A stretch of 64,000 nt of DNA from Brachypodium distachyon (lineage: Eukaryota > Streptophyta > Magnoliopsida > Poales > Poaceae), in assembly GCF_000005505.3 (NCBI RefSeq), contig NC_016132.3, positions 58,604,914 to 58,668,913 on the forward strand, written 5' to 3'. Under the pieces are notes generated by a model. That model had not been told where the DNA came from. It worked only from the letters and a program-made list of their open reading frames with translations, and did not search any database. This document shows positions 24,264 to 37,700 of the stretch, piece by piece (position 1 is the stretch's first letter; each line of letters starts with the position of its first letter). The position numbers and the translations under genes are program-made.

Positions 24264-25134
24264 GGTCACCAGGCTTCCTTAGTCATGGTATTATCTGCTC
24301 ATGCTTTGTCGAGTATGAAACTTCAAATAAGAGGTCCTGCTTGGAGGAGCCCTGGATATCCCTAAGTCGTGTTACGATGGTGTTGTTATTTGCGATATGA
24401 ATAAGAGTTATGTGAATATGTTGTACTGTATTCTCAACACTGATGTATGGTATTCTTATATATATGAATGTCAGGTTACTACAATAATGCTGTTCGACTT
24501 GTTTCTATTTGAACTACTATATCATGTGGCATATTGGCCTTCCTATGAATTTAAGAGGGATAAACTATGGACTCCAGTTATAAGTTATAACCTAGAGAAG
24601 AACATTACCCTGGTAAGATGATAATTTTGACAAGCACAACAATAAACAAAGGCTCATATCAGTTAGGAATCCTGCATTAACAGCAACAACTAATTAACCG
24701 AACAAAGGTCTTGGCCTGCTTGTTCTGCTAATCTGTAACAACGTTAATCATTATAGTATGATATATGTTCATTCTAGGCTCTAGATATGTGGTGCTGCAG
24801 CTCCAAGATTTGTGATCAACAGGAAAACAAGAAGGTATAGGCTCAAACTGAGAATGAATACTATAAAACAATTTCCATTGCACTACTGTTCAAATTTGTG
24901 CTCAGGTGCTTTAATTGGATTTGTATTTCAAAGGAATTGGCATCTGCATAGCTGTAAAAGTACTAGGAAAACTGAAGAGAAGAAACAAAGGAGGCAATGA
25001 TAACTGACCAATAAAATATTCGAGTACAATCAATACCGGGCAGTAATACATGATCAAAATTACTAAACGACAGCTAGCTAGTATGCAAAAGCAGGTGTTC
25101 ACCATAATCTCACCAACTATTTCTCATTCTTCAG
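24264..25134. other. Spacer before PPR gene, nothing recognised
   Basis: AT-rich sequence forming the 3' side of the minus-strand PPR gene. The short ORFs are not supported. Confidence 0.5.
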
Positions 25135-26892
25135 TCAAGAAGTAGTCTCAACTTTTATTGATTCAAACAGCTTGGTGATGTCATGGTGCCTGCGGATATG
25201 GATAGGGCATTTGTACAGCAAATCTTGAGCTTCTGAATACCTCCCCTCCGCAAAGAATGACTTGAACATGTGCAGATAGGCAGTGTGAGACGGATAGCTG
25301 TTCACCCCTCCTTTCAAGGCCTTCAAAAAGTCCTTAGCATCTTCAAGCGTCCCATATTCAGCAATGTTAGGAGGGAAGGGGTCAGCAAAAGGTGGAAACT
25401 TGCGGGCTTTCATTGATTTAAGAAGGCCCAGTGCCTCCTCAAGTTTCTTTACCCTCAGCAGCTCGCTAATTATATGCTTGTAAGTGCCTTGCCAAGGGTT
25501 TAACTGGGCCTTGTCCACCATCTCAACAAACAAAGTGTAAGCCGCGTCAACTTTGTCTTGGTTACACAGACCTCTGACCATAACATCCAGCAAATCGGCA
25601 TCTGCATCCAAGTTGTTCTCAATCATCTCTGTCAAGTACTGCAGAGCCTTGTCGACCTCTCCAGCCGTGCAGTGCCCTTGGATCAACATGGTCCAAGTCT
25701 TCAAATCCGGTGCGCATCCTTCGTTCTCCATTTCAACAAGCACCTTGCGAGCTTCATCACACTTGTTAGCCTTGCATAGCCCAAACACCAATTGGCTATA
25801 CGTAATGTTGTCCGGCTGGTGGCCTTCACTTCTCATACTTTCCATGACCTCCGCGGCCTCATCGAACCTGCCATTACTTGTCAGCGCCCTATGGATTCCA
25901 TCAAACACATCCTTGGTCTTGAACTCGTACACGGCCTCGAACTTTCTGACAACCCGATGGGCAAGCTCGAGATCGGGCGATGGCCCCAGCGCAATGCGCC
26001 TGAGGAGCACGGGCCCGTCCTGCTTCGACGGCTTGTAGGGGCCATCCATCATAAGCTCGTAGAGCTCCACAGCCTCTGTCATCATGTGGCGTTTCTGGAA
26101 CTGCCTGTTGAGCTTCACGTAGGTGTCGATGTCCAAATATATCCCATCGGCTTTCATCTCCTGGATCAGCTCCCAGAACTCCTGCACCGACTCCTCCCGG
26201 CCAAGCACCCTCGCCATCGCATTGTAAGCCACCGACCCGTGCGTGTACCCTTTCTGACGCCCAGCCCACCTGAAGAACCCGAGAGCCTTGACCGGGCAGT
26301 CCCTCAGCTCCCGGAGCACCTTGGCCACGGTGGTCTCCGTGAGCGGCAGCAGCAGATCGACGCCCTCCAGCCTCTTCTCGAGCGCTTCATCCGATCCCTC
26401 CTCGAGCCCCCGGACGGCCTCAGCGGCGGCAGAGACAGGGGTGCCGCCCGCCTGCGCGGCGTCGTCCCTGTCCTTGGCGAGGCGCGCGGAGAGGGAGGCG
26501 TAGTCGGCGGCGAGTCTGGCCTTCTTGAAGGAGGCGAGCGCGGCGAGGTAGGTGCCCTGATCGACGGAGTGGCCCGCGGCCTCCATGTCGCGGAGGAAAG
26601 GCCAGAAGTGGTCCTGCGCGGAGGCCGGGCGCGAGGCGAGCGTGCGGAGCATGAGGTTGTAGGCGGCCGAGCCGAGCGGGTGGCCCCCGGCGGCGGAGCG
26701 GCGGAAGAAGGCGAGCGCCAGCGGCGGGTCCTTGGAGAGGCTGCGGAGCGAGTAGAGCACGGACTCCGTGGTCGGCGAAGTAGGGGGACGCGGGGAGGTG
26801 GCGGTAGCGGTGGAGAAGAGGCGGCGCATGGCGAGGGGCAGCAGGCGGCGGCGGAGGTGGGAGATGGCTGCTGGCGGCGGCGGCGGCGCCAT
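25135..26892 (-). CDS. Pentatricopeptide repeat protein, P-class, probably mitochondrial (585 aa)
   Basis: Single-exon gene, as usual for PPR proteins. The first ATG is at 26892 ([19 protein letters not shown]); the open frame extends 60 bases further but only to a TTG. The N terminus, rich in Arg/Ser/Ala with [15 protein letters not shown], looks like a mitochondrial presequence. PPR motifs follow, for example [60 protein letters not shown] and [18 protein letters not shown]. There is no E or DYW tail, so it is P-class, a type that binds organellar RNA for processing or translation (family knowledge). The exact ortholog is not identified. Confidence 0.92.
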   Translation of the reverse strand: MAPPPPPAAISHLRRRLLPLAMRRLFSTATATSPRPPTSPTTESVLYSLRSLSKDPPLALAFFRRSAAGGHPLGSAAYNLMLRTLASRPASAQDHFWPFLRDMEAAGHSVDQGTYLAALASFKKARLAADYASLSARLAKDRDDAAQAGGTPVSAAAEAVRGLEEGSDEALEKRLEGVDLLLPLTETTVAKVLRELRDCPVKALGFFRWAGRQKGYTHGSVAYNAMARVLGREESVQEFWELIQEMKADGIYLDIDTYVKLNRQFQKRHMMTEAVELYELMMDGPYKPSKQDGPVLLRRIALGPSPDLELAHRVVRKFEAVYEFKTKDVFDGIHRALTSNGRFDEAAEVMESMRSEGHQPDNITYSQLVFGLCKANKCDEARKVLVEMENEGCAPDLKTWTMLIQGHCTAGEVDKALQYLTEMIENNLDADADLLDVMVRGLCNQDKVDAAYTLFVEMVDKAQLNPWQGTYKHIISELLRVKKLEEALGLLKSMKARKFPPFADPFPPNIAEYGTLEDAKDFLKALKGGVNSYPSHTAYLHMFKSFFAEGRYSEAQDLLYKCPIHIRRHHDITKLFESIKVETTS

Positions 26893-29524
26893 TTCGTGGG
26901 GTTTAGGGGTTTGCGATTGCGATGCTGGCGAGAGAGGAAGAAGGCCGACCAAGTGAAAGGAGGAAGAAGGCGAAAGGTGGGCTGGGCTGGGCTGGGCTGG
27001 TGGAATGGTATGGGCCCACTACTCTCTCTGAGATCTGGGCCGGAAAGTTACTCGTGTTCCGTGGATGGGCGTTCGCCAATTAAATAGGCCTTGGCATTTG
27101 GCCTGTTATATGATTCTCAAGAAAAATTGTCCTGCATGGTAACAGAAAAGGGATTCTTGTTCATTTCTAAAATGGAGATTTATGCTCAAAAAAATTATTT
27201 ATTTTTTCTGCGACGAAACAGGGGTTTATTGATGTTGACTAGATTAAAACGAACCGATGAAGAAAAAAGATTACCACCGACCGACGAGTGGTTCTGATTA
27301 GTATTTGGGATGGAATTTGACAATACAATGATTTTCCAATTCTAGGGAAAGCAACATGCTGGAACATTCCTGTGAAGCTCACCAAACTAAATGTCAGACA
27401 AACAGCTGTTAACATGAAACTTACTATCATCTTCGACTGCAGTGGGGTCTTTTCACTAATAGTAATAAAACAAAGCTAAACCTATACATATATGGAGCCA
27501 GCAGAAGCAGACAGCAACCAGGAGGTGACATGGACCAATCTAAGTCCTAATAATGGAGATCGGAGAGAACAGCTCTGAGCTGACTCCTCTCCAGCTCACT
27601 TATTTCTTTACCAATTTCTCAAAGGTGCTAGCTTTCTCACACTAACTTTTAAACCTGAACATCAGGTCTACTACTCAAAGATAGATTGGAGAGCTAGACA
27701 GAGAAAATGAAAGCTCTCAACAACCAGTCTATTTGGACACTTTTGAAGAGAGCTATGTGATGTAGCAACTAAGATGACTGATTAATCAATTAACCAAGGT
27801 TCAAGACAAAAAGAGGAATTAATTAATTAACCAGACCTCTGACAAGCATGTTAGGTGGGAGTATTTCACAAACTTTAATCACCCAAATCAAGAAGGTTAA
27901 CCAACCAAGCCTATAAGGAGGCATGAAAATGTTGGGTTAAAAGTTAGAGCAAGAGCTAGTCTAGTCTAGCTACTGCCATTCATAGGTAGAAGGAAACAGT
28001 GTTGTTAGGTCAAGATTTTTGCTTAAGAAAGATGTGATGTCTAATGGGACAGCAATAGCATGCATGGCCAACTAATTATGTAGGTTCAGTGTTTAATGTA
28101 ACCAAGTCCACTCAAAAAAAGTCCACTCGTGTGACTGGAGAACTTTCTGTCACAAGCATTTTGATTCTGACAAAAAAAATCCTTTGCATTGGTGGAGTTG
28201 TACAGTGCTTAAACTAATCAAGTTTTTATTGGTGGAGTTTACAGCACAGTGTGCATGCATTCTGCTAAGAAAGAATAGTGTTAAAATGGGGTGCCAATAT
28301 GATCGCAAACCACACAAGCCCGAAGGATTAACAGTGACTCAAGAAAAACATACTCCATCCCTCCGATGCATAATAAGTATCTCAGACTTAGTACAAAGTC
28401 AATAATCGTCTATTTCATCGGGTAAAGTTGTACAGTAGCTCCAAATTAATTGTCAATGCACGTCACTGTCGTCCAGTGAAACTGAATTCCATTGGAACTA
28501 GTATTTCTAATTTACTTATTTACATATAGTTTCAAGTCCCGTTGCTTGCTGACTGGAAACTAAACTATTCCTTGGAAAGCAGAGAGCAGAATAGCAGTAA
28601 GAAGAACAACTGATCAAACTTATCTTGTTTAATTTGCTGCTGCTTACCCTTAAGTAAAAAGGCATATCATGGCAAATTCCAATGATCTCTTGAGTGAATT
28701 ACCTCAACTTTCTCCTCCGAAATTCCTTCTTTCTTCCAAGAACATCTTCAAAATTTCCGCATGCAGATCTGATGTTCTGTTTTGCTTACTGGTATTTTGT
28801 TAATTTCTACCATGGCATCCAACCATTCTGGGTAAAACTTTACAAAATACTAGCAGAAAATCAGTAATGTGATCAAAAAGCACATGCCAATGATGCCATC
28901 CTCCTTTGTCTCTTTGAGATCCACTCACGTGCCAAAATGAAAAATAAGGTAAAAAAAAAAACCAGCCAATCACCAGATCGCATCGCCATCTGGGCGACTT
29001 ACATCCTGGGCCCACCTCGCCAGATTTTATCAGAAAGCCCACGTGACAAGCCCAACCCAGCCAAGAACAGCCGCCGCGCATCCGTCCTGATCCTGATCCT
29101 GATCCCGTCGCATCAACATCACGAGAGACGGAGAAGAAAGCCCCTCGAAAGATCCATCGAGGCAAGAGGAATGCAGCGAGATAACCATTGGTGTAAGCGA
29201 GCTTGATTAATTTCTTCCCGATATGTGTAGGCTGTCTCGAAACTGTTCTTGGATCCCTAGGTTGTCCGGATCGAAATTTCCTCAAGATTTGATTTTTGCA
29301 GCTGCAAATTCATGTGCGCAGCTCGATTGTTTTGTTATTCCCCTTTTATGCATCCCGAATCCATTCCCCCCCTTCCTTTTATGAATCCTCTTATTTTAAT
29401 TTCTTGGTGTGCAGATTGATTGGTTTGAATCTGCGAAAAGGGGGAGCGCAGTGGAATCCTCCAGATTATTGTAGAAAGGCGGTTAAAGAAAGCTTCGCGA
29501 GCTCTAGCGGCAGCGGCGGCGAGA
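26893..29524. other. Divergent upstream region of PPR (minus) and PILS (plus) genes
   Basis: 2.6-kb spacer with no supported coding region. A truncated Stowaway-like end, CTCCATCCCTCCGATGCATA, lies near 28352, with no partner terminus. The last 350 bp or so before ATG 29525 look like PILS 5' UTR, possibly with an intron. Confidence 0.5.
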
Positions 29525-30883
29525 ATGGGTTTGCCCATGGACCCGCAGGTGGCCGTCCACGGCGACTGGGTGTCGGCGGTGATGCCGCTGATGAAGCTGC
29601 TGTGCCTGACGGTCATCGGCCTGCTCCTGGCCAACCCCCGGACGCAGATCGTGCCCAAGGCCACCTTCAAGCTCCTCAGCAAGCTAGTCTTCGCGCTCTT
29701 CCTCCCCTGCCTCATCTTCGTCCACCTCGGCCAGTCGGTCACCATCGACAACGTGCTGCACTGGTGGTTCATCCCGGTCAACGTGCTCATCAGCACCGCC
29801 ATCGGCTGCGTCCTCGGCTATGTCGTGGCGCTCATCTGTCGGCCGCCGCCGCAGTTCTTCAGGTTCACGGTCATCATGACCGGGTTTGGCAACACTGGGA
29901 ATCTTCCGATCGCCATCATCGGGTCGGTTTGCCATACCGCGGATCACCCCTTCGGCCCCGGATGCCACCGCAAGGGTATTGCTTATGTATCGTTCGCGCA
30001 GTGGGTTGCGGTTATTCTTGTCTACACCTTGGTATACCACATGATGGAGCCACCGATGCAGTACTATGAGATTGTCGGCGAGGGGAACGAGATCGAGGAA
30101 GAGCCTGAAGAACAGATCAGCAACTTCAGTAGGCCCCTGCTTCATGAGGCGGAATGGCCGGGGATGGCTGATAAAGGTTTGGAGCACTCCAAGACGCCGT
30201 TCATCGCGAGGATTTTCATGAGCATTTCAGGCTCCTCGCAGAATACATTTCCAGATATTGATTTTACAGAAGAGGGGGTTTCTGGTGCGGGACCTAGCAG
30301 CCCGAAGTCACTTAGATGCTTGGCAGAGCCAAAAGTGGTCCGGAGGATGAGGGTTGTTGCCGAAAAGACTCCAATTCAGCATGTTCTTCAGCCACCAACT
30401 ATCGCGTCCTTGCTTGCCATCATCATTGGCATGGTTCCTGTGTTCAAAGCTTTCGTATTCGCTGCTGATGCGCCGCTCTCATTCTTCACCGATAGTTTGG
30501 AAATTCTGGCTGCTGCCGTGGTTCCCTCGGTGATGTTGATTCTAGGAGGCATGCTTGCAGAAGGCCCAAATGATAACGCGCTGGGTATCCGAACTATCAT
30601 CGGTATAACTGTGGCAAGGCTTCTAGTGCTCCCATGCATTGGCATTGGTGTTGTGACGCTAGCAGACAAGTTGCATCTACTTGTTGAGAATGACCACATG
30701 TACCGATTCGTGCTCTCATTGCAATACTCCACTCCTAGTGCCATCCTGCTTGGAGCAATCGCGAGCCTGAGAGGCTATGGTGTTAAGGAAGCATCCGCGC
30801 TCCTATTCTGGCAGCACATTTGCGCAGTGCTATCTCTTTCCATCTACTTGGTCGTATATTTCAAGTTGTTGTCGTACATTTGA
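29525..30883 (+). CDS. PIN-LIKES (PILS) auxin carrier family membrane protein (452 aa)
   Basis: PILS proteins sit in the endoplasmic reticulum and control intracellular auxin availability. The coding region is a single exon. The N-terminal half has about five hydrophobic helices (residues 15-165) with the family motifs LVFALFLPCLIF, WWFIPVNVLI, RPPPQFFRFT, GFGNTGNLPIAI and AYVSFAQWVAVI. A hydrophilic loop (about 180-290) follows, then a second bundle with VVPSVMLILGGMLAEGP, RLLVLPCIGIGVVT and ALLFWQHICAV. Length and layout match plant PILS proteins. I do not assign a subtype number. The start MGLPMDPQVAVHGDW lies just before the first helix; a leader intron upstream is likely but not proven. 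Confidence 0.93.
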   Translation: MGLPMDPQVAVHGDWVSAVMPLMKLLCLTVIGLLLANPRTQIVPKATFKLLSKLVFALFLPCLIFVHLGQSVTIDNVLHWWFIPVNVLISTAIGCVLGYVVALICRPPPQFFRFTVIMTGFGNTGNLPIAIIGSVCHTADHPFGPGCHRKGIAYVSFAQWVAVILVYTLVYHMMEPPMQYYEIVGEGNEIEEEPEEQISNFSRPLLHEAEWPGMADKGLEHSKTPFIARIFMSISGSSQNTFPDIDFTEEGVSGAGPSSPKSLRCLAEPKVVRRMRVVAEKTPIQHVLQPPTIASLLAIIIGMVPVFKAFVFAADAPLSFFTDSLEILAAAVVPSVMLILGGMLAEGPNDNALGIRTIIGITVARLLVLPCIGIGVVTLADKLHLLVENDHMYRFVLSLQYSTPSAILLGAIASLRGYGVKEASALLFWQHICAVLSLSIYLVVYFKLLSYI

Positions 30884-32519
30884 AGATCATTCCCTTCCTT
30901 GCAAATCTGGTTTATAGCAACCATCATGGGCAGCGACGCTGGCCAAGTAAAGGAGTTGTCGAATGGATTCTCAACCAGGTCTCCTTGTGGTTAAGTGTAT
31001 TTATAATTTGCTAGTGATTTGTATTTCTGTTACATGTATTATTTGAGAACAGGAGACAGCTTCTTGCCGTTAATATAATGCTGTTGTGCAATTTTGATCC
31101 AACTGTAGTATTGCACCTTTTGTCTTACAGTTGTAAGACAGCATAAGTGGTAATACATAGTCTTGTTTGATTCTGAAATACAGATGCTTGTTGTTCAAGT
31201 TCTGAAATACAGATGTTTGGTGTTCAAGAGCAGTGTGATGTATTTGAGTAGCATATAATTTCAGCGACTATTTTGGATCCTTTCTTGCGAGAGGACCAAA
31301 CTATATTTTCTTTAAATTGGACACTGAAGTAATGAGCTTAAAACATGCCCATCTGATAAACTGTCTCAAAGAAATTGTCGGCAAGCCCTGGTGAAATCTG
31401 AAGATCAGTGCCAAGGCAATCACACAGACCCGAAGGATGAACTGTGGGCCAGGCCAGTAACTCCAAATTGGAAAAAATCTTTATGTATTTTTCAGGTAAA
31501 AAGTTGTCCAGAAACTCTATGCAACTTTCTCCTTGCAAGGGGAAGAACAAAAAGGCATGGCACTAACATATGCAATGCACATCACTGTCATGAACTGAAT
31601 TGATTGGCCACAACTGCTCCCTTTTGGTTTTCTACAGGTCTGGGCTGGCAACTTTACCTTCAGATTAAGACATGCCGTTGAATTATGACTTGCACATAGC
31701 TTTCAGTTTCGATTGCTGACTGGAAAGGTATCTCTCAAGACACTGCATGTACCAGCATTAATATTCCTTCCATGCATAGAGTAGAGTAGCAAAGACAACA
31801 CATCAACTTTTCTTGCTAACCTCTCATGGATCTTCGAGAAAAGATGACCAGGTTTCCCAGAATATGAATGGTCTCTTTACTTTTTCATTGGAAAAGTTAT
31901 CGTGTGAAGCAACGTGTTGGGATTTGGCCATGTAGGAGACAATTTAAGCAAAATCCATGTAAATGGTTGGTTAATGAGCAAGCAAAAGTAACCTAATAAT
32001 GCGGTCCGTTTACATTCAAGTTGCCTCTTTAGTTGTTGCCAAGTTATGCCAGTTCCTGTGGTTTCTTCAGTCACCCGGTGATGCTAAGAACTTGCGTGAT
32101 TTTGCATTGTAATTGAACTATTTACTATGAAAAATCCTATATTAAAAAATCCAAACATGACCTACCTGCTTTGTCGGAAACAATGAAAATAGTTCCTTGC
32201 GCCGCACACAGCCCTGAAATTTTATGTTGTCTCCTTTCAGAAAAAGGAAAATTTGTGTGATCTCTTTATGCATTTTCCTTTGCCTTTTTCTCTTCTCCTA
32301 CTTTTGAGTCACCAACAATACAGAACATTTATTTATTTGGACAGAAAAGGCAGAGCCCTTGAGAGTCATCATATATAAACAGACAGGAGGCTGAGGAGTT
32401 CTGATCCAACTCCACTTCCTTTGTGTTTACTTGCATGTATGTGCTGCTGCGTCAGTTACAGTTACACATCTTCTCTTCCTACTGAGAAGAGTAGAGAAGA
32501 GCAGCAGTGCAGTGTAGCC
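30884..32519. other. PILS 3' region and Di19 promoter
   Basis: No coding region is supported. A local direct repeat, GTTCTGAAATACAGATG (with a variant preceding it), lies near 31171-31216 in the PILS 3' region. Confidence 0.5.
32372..32379 (+). promoter_or_regulatory. TATA box of the Di19 gene
   Basis: TATATAAA lies about 140 bp before the Di19 ATG at 32520, a spacing that leaves room for a 5' UTR of roughly 110 bases. Confidence 0.6.
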
Positions 32520-34253
32520 ATGGAGGTAGAAGCACAAGCTTCCTACAGCTATGGCTTCCTCCCTTCAGGCAGACACCAGCCTTATGCCCCTCATCCTCCC
32601 CATCCTCCAGGTAGGTTCCTTCAACTGTTGTCTGGCTTCTTCTTTTTTCCAAGAAGAGATTAAGTTGCCAGAAGGTTTATGAACTGAATTCCTCCATCTC
32701 TTTACTGATTTATTGGGGTCTTGTTCATGCTTGCTCTCAAGAAAAACTTGTTCTTGGCCAGTTTTACTGTCCTGTGGCGTGTTCTTGCATTTGCCTCCCT
32801 GTTTATGAGGAGTGCAGCTATAGCTGTTCATGGATCTCTGTTAACCTTTTGATTTATGTTACTTTTGTTTTGTGGTGTGCTTACAAGCTTTTTAGAACCA
32901 TTGCTTATGGTCATGTCTTGATCGACTGTATCAAGGAAAAGTAAGGTCTTGCCTTTTAGTTTTGTTGGCCTATGGTAGAACGACTAAAGCTGTATGCTTT
33001 AGTCGTTCTAGCTCATAAAGGGTGCTGTTGCATTGCAACTTTGCAGGGTTGAAAGGTGACTGGGACACCTCTCTATTCATCAATACAATAAGAGACCGTG
33101 TAAATTAAACACACAAGGATTAAATTAGATTATGGATTCGCTTACAACACAGCTGTTTTTTTTGTTGATGTTACTCAGAAGATGGGGAGTTGTGGGAGTA
33201 CTTTCCTTGCCCTTTCTGTTACATCGAGGTCGAAATGCCCTTCATCTGCAACCATCTGCAGGAGGAACATTGCTTTGACACCAGAAATGCTGTAAGATAG
33301 CCTTTACCTCTCTTTTCTTTTTCCGTTCTCTCCGCGAGCTGTTTGTTGGAAATTAGCTTCGATAAAAACATTTAGTTGGAAAATTTTAGAATTATGAGAT
33401 GATTGATGAATAAGAATGCAATCTGGAGACTATAAATGTATTCAAAATTTCATATGTTATTATATACTCCCTCCGTTCCTAAATACTTGTCGTTGTTTCA
33501 GTGCAAACTTGCACTAAAATAGCGACGAGTATTTAGAAACGGAGGGAGTAGCTTTTAATAGCAATAGTAACAAAGTACCATAGTCTGTCCCTTAACAAAT
33601 GGTAAATGGCTCGATTCAATGAAAACAGTGGAGTTACAATTTTCCTCTTTTTATACTGACTCGATGAACGGCTAATGGGTTACATGACAATCTGCAGGTT
33701 TGCCCGATATGCGCTGAGAATCTGGGGAAAAACATGTCTGCACATTTCAGAGTCCAACACTCTCATCTTCTCAAGGTACCATCTTGTTCCTCTTTGTTCA
33801 GAATCATCGCCTTTCCAGGCACAAAAGACCCTGACTCATCGCCATCTGGTCATTGGCAGAGGAGGAAGCCTTCCAAGCCCAGCTCATGGCCATCAGCAGC
33901 GCATGGGGAGGAACCATATGAAGTGAATTCCTACATGATGAACAACAGGCTATGCCAGGATCCTGAACCTGACCCACTGCTCTCCCAGTTCATCTGCAGC
34001 GCCGATCAAACCGAATCGAAATCGCGCGACAGATCGAGGCGGCACGGGGGTGGTTCTTCGGCAACCTCAGATGTTCAGAGGTGAGCGAAGACTGTTTTTC
34101 AGTTCCTCTGAGATTATTGTAGCTCAGTATAGTGATGAATAATGGTTATTATTTATATTCAGGTCAGGCCAGCGTGTGAGCCAACTGGAGCTGGAGGAGA
34201 GGCTGCAGAGAGTCGAGTTTCTTAAGGAGATAATCACATCAACGATTATTTAA
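32520..34253 (+). CDS. Di19 (dehydration-induced 19) zinc-finger protein (197 aa, 5 exons)
   Basis: Di19 proteins are nuclear zinc-finger proteins of stress responses. Exons: 32520-32610, 33179-33291, 33698-33775, 33860-34080, 34163-34253. All are GT-AG with consistent phase. The first Di19 finger reads FPCPFCYIEVEMPFICNHLQEEH and the second VCPICAENLGKNMSAHFRVQH; both have C-x2-C...H spacing. The C-terminal Di19 domain holds DPLLSQFICSADQTES (the conserved DPLLSSFI-type motif) and ends RLQRVEFLKEIITSTII, the family tail. The N terminus is shorter and His/Pro-rich. Intron 1 holds a hairpin and intron 2 a MITE. It is tail to tail with the DUF707 gene. Confidence 0.93.
32976..33010. repeat. Perfect 15-bp-stem hairpin in Di19 intron 1
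   Basis: TAGAACGACTAAAGC, a 5-base loop TGTAT, then GCTTTAGTCGTTCTA: 15 of 15 pairs. There are no MITE-like ends around it. Confidence 0.85.
33467..33548. mobile_element. Short Stowaway MITE (82 bp) in Di19 intron 2
   Basis: CTCCCTCCGTTCCTAAATAC at the left and GTATTTAGAAACGGAGGGAG at the right are near-perfect inverted repeats, flanked by TA on both sides (33465-33466, 33549-33550). The centre GTGCAAACTTGCAC is palindromic too. Confidence 0.95.
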
Positions 34254-34713
34254 TCTGTGTTGTGTTGGAGTTTCTTGAGCGGTTTTAACATGATTAGGGG
34301 TTTGTGAGCGCAGATGACCTATATGAATGCTACTGTAACCCTTCTTAACCTTTTTTCTTCCTTCGAACTACGGGTGTTTCCTGGGTGTTGTGTGAAAAAT
34401 AACATCAAGGTTTCATTGAGCTGATTTCGGTTTTTTTTCTTTGGTTTCACGGTACATTTCCAAGAAATGATTGTGGCTGGATAAGAGTAGATATATCTAA
34501 TAGTATACCACTCCAAATAGCTGCTAGTAAAAAACAACAGGAGCGAAATGGGACATGACTCCATGAGAGATATACATATCCAGCGAAGGAGATGAGAAAA
34601 TTAATTAATGATATGATATCTCGTATCGCTCTACACGTATCACCATTCACCCAAGCTCTCTCTACAATAAGGGCTTTCTAGAGGAAAAAAGGATTAACAG
34701 CATATATGTGACC
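34254..34713. other. Tail-to-tail 3' regions of Di19 and DUF707 genes
   Basis: 460 bp between convergent stop codons. No gene is recognised. Confidence 0.5.
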
Positions 34714-37700
34714 CTAGTGGACAAATGTTACGTTTGGAGGGGTGACGCCCATCATCTCGTAATACGCCTTGTCAGCCTCCGCTATCCTCGTCTGGAAGAT
34801 CCCCCATTCTTTTCGGCAACGCTCTCGTACCTAACAATGAAGTTTTTAGTAACCAAAGCACAGGTAATGTGGGAGAAGATACTTTTTAAAGGATATATCG
34901 GATCCATACCCCTTCCCATGGCGCCTTCCCATTCTCCGCACGCCCCTGCAAATTTTCGATAGAGAAAACGGGGAATCAGTATGATGGTAAATGCAAATTT
35001 GGGCATGATGATAGATATGCTTATCAGATACTTACCTGGTTCCCGAGAGAAGGAACCACTTGGTGTACAATCCATTGGGAATCAACAACACCAATTTTCT
35101 CATGAGCAGGCTGCAAGGAATAAAGATATGGAGATAGCAACGTCAAGAGCTATTTAAATGATTTAAGTGATGGCTAACAGAAGTAGTAAGATTTCTGTCC
35201 GATTTCTAGTTCAGTGTTTGACAAGGGCATGTGGTCCATACCTCCACACATTTCCTCAGAGCAAAATCGAGACCCCATCCATGAACCAAATCATTCTGCA
35301 ACAACAATTAGCTATTAAACACATGATGTGGACAGATAGAGAAAAGCAGATGATGGAAGTTATGTCGTACCTGAATCATATGCCATACACATCTCCATGC
35401 GTCTCTTGAGAAGACTGGAGCCATGATTTCAACAAACCTGTATATCAAACCTACACAGTTAGGCCCCTCTCTGCATATATCATCAAACCAAAAAACTCAG
35501 CTACCAGGGGGGAATACGTACGCAGCACATGGTGGAAGATGAGGATCAGTGCACCAGCCTGGTCTCTCCTCGGTATCCCTTTTAAAACCATACAACCAAA
35601 CGATAGATTCTGAGTAAAAACGAAGTAAAAGGCAAGTTCTGTATCTTAAAGGAGTGGTTAAGAATGTTTGTTCTGCCTTGCATGAGACATCACATTTTGA
35701 ATCCTTTGTGCAAAGCACGGATCACATAATGTCTCGACTATGTATACATTAGGCAATGCATGTTTGTGGGGGACACAAATCGAACAGCATAGTTACACAC
35801 AAGAGTTCTTCCCACTTACTTGTGGACCTCACGATCACCTCTTCTTTTGGTCATCTGCCATGTTAATCCCTTATCTGGCTCCAACCCTGGTTGCGAGATA
35901 TCCAACTGATATTTCTTGACAAGTTTAATATATCTGCGATGGAAATCATGTTAGGAAGCCATCTAAAAAAACCAGCAACGAAAACAGGTGTTATATTAGG
36001 TGGAGACTGAAAGCATACTCTTCTGCATTAAAATGCTCAAGACCAAGGTCCTCATCCCAGATAAAGATATACTCATAAGGTGCCACAATATCAGGGTGCA
36101 GGAATCTTTTGGCATACCACCTGCAGAGGGAGAAATTAGTGAACTTCCATAATCACCTCCAAAATTACAATTTAACGAAATAGATATGCACCAGAACTCA
36201 CCATTTCGCTTGTTTCAGGGCACTTATATGGATTGCTCGTTTTGACCACTCAAACTCATCCCATTCACTCACACGGCCATCATAGTGAAATAATAGGATA
36301 AGAAAATCATCAGAAAACTGCAACAAGAGTACAAACAATTAGGCAGACTACCAAGTTGCAATTCCATGCTATGCGTAAATTTGCAGATAAAAGTGAAGTT
36401 GACACAAGAAAGAAATGCTCTGTAACAGAAAAGTAAGAGTAACAGGCTTGACTATATAACTTGGGATGCTCAGATAATTAATAAATTATGTATAGATTTT
36501 TACTCAATAAATTACCTTCTTGACTGCTCTATTTATGTTGTCCTTTTGTGCAATTCCAACAGTGAAAGTAACAAGGTACTTCGGCTTGAAGGGTAGGTCC
36601 TGCGAATTCAAAACAAAACAAACTTTGTAAGGCTTAACTCAAACACTGAGTTAACTTTTTGATAGCCAGAGTGTAGAAATTAAGATCAACTAAATCAACT
36701 TTGATGAAACATGAGCCAGAATGAAAAATCGGGGCTTAACAAGCAGCAAGGAGATGCAGCACATAGCACAGGTCAGAACACTTATGTTAATTAAGTAATG
36801 GGATTGGAGTTCACAAAAGTACAGAAAACTTCAGTATACAACAACAAGCATCACTTGTGTGGGAACATTCAATTAGAAAAAAAAATGTATGAAAAGAGTA
36901 AGGAGGCATAATAGTTTATAAAATGCATCGTATTCAAAAATTTATTAACAGTGGAAATACAGCCTATCTAGTGGAGAAGAAAAGAGTAAGACATCCCTGA
37001 AACTGAGACACATCCAGGTAGATATCAGAGCTGATGTCATGAATAGTTACCTCATCCGGGTCTCCCTGTAACCTGCGCAGATAGTAATCAGACTGCGGTT
37101 CGACAATACCAGGTGCTAGCCTCTCTGCGCCCCTGGGATTAGTTGGTACATAAATCTAGAAAGTTGACAAGCAAGATGATGGTTAGATTAACAAGTAAAG
37201 ATATTAGTAATATAGTTTCCCGTCGAAGAATTCAGCTTGTTACCTTCATGGTAGTGTTTGAACTAGGTTGAGAAGTACCATTCCCCCTTGTGTTTCTAGC
37301 AGCAGTCCAAGCATGATTAAGAATAGCTTGAGCTGTCAGCCCAGTGTTCTTGTCTTCTATGTAGGAAACGATGCTGGAAGGAAAGTGAAGCTGCAGCATT
37401 TCCAAAACCCAAGCAGAAATAAGTTCAACTTGTTCAAATGCAGTTTCATCGGTGCAGTTACTGCAGTCCACTGAAAGAACGCACGTTCGTATACCTTTGT
37501 TATGCTAACTGTTGGGAAAGAGATTCCAATAAAGAAACCAAACACCACTCCAACAATTGTCACTACAACGAGCCTCATGCTTTCGTTGGGTTTCCTAGCC
37601 GCACTGCACGGGGCAACAAAGAGAAGGATCAATACAAGGGTAGCAAGCATAATGAACACACCTCAGATAGGCAATAAAAAAAGAAGGCACGCCACTGCAA

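Noticed and set aside
25792..27087. 431-codon open frame on the plus strand
   Set aside because: It is antisense to the intact PPR gene. The codon pattern is the GC-rich mirror of that gene and it has no recognisable domain.
28349..28408. Possible MITE starting CTCCATCCCTCCGATGCATA
   Set aside because: Only one terminus is recognisable, so I treat it as a fragment and do not list it as an element.
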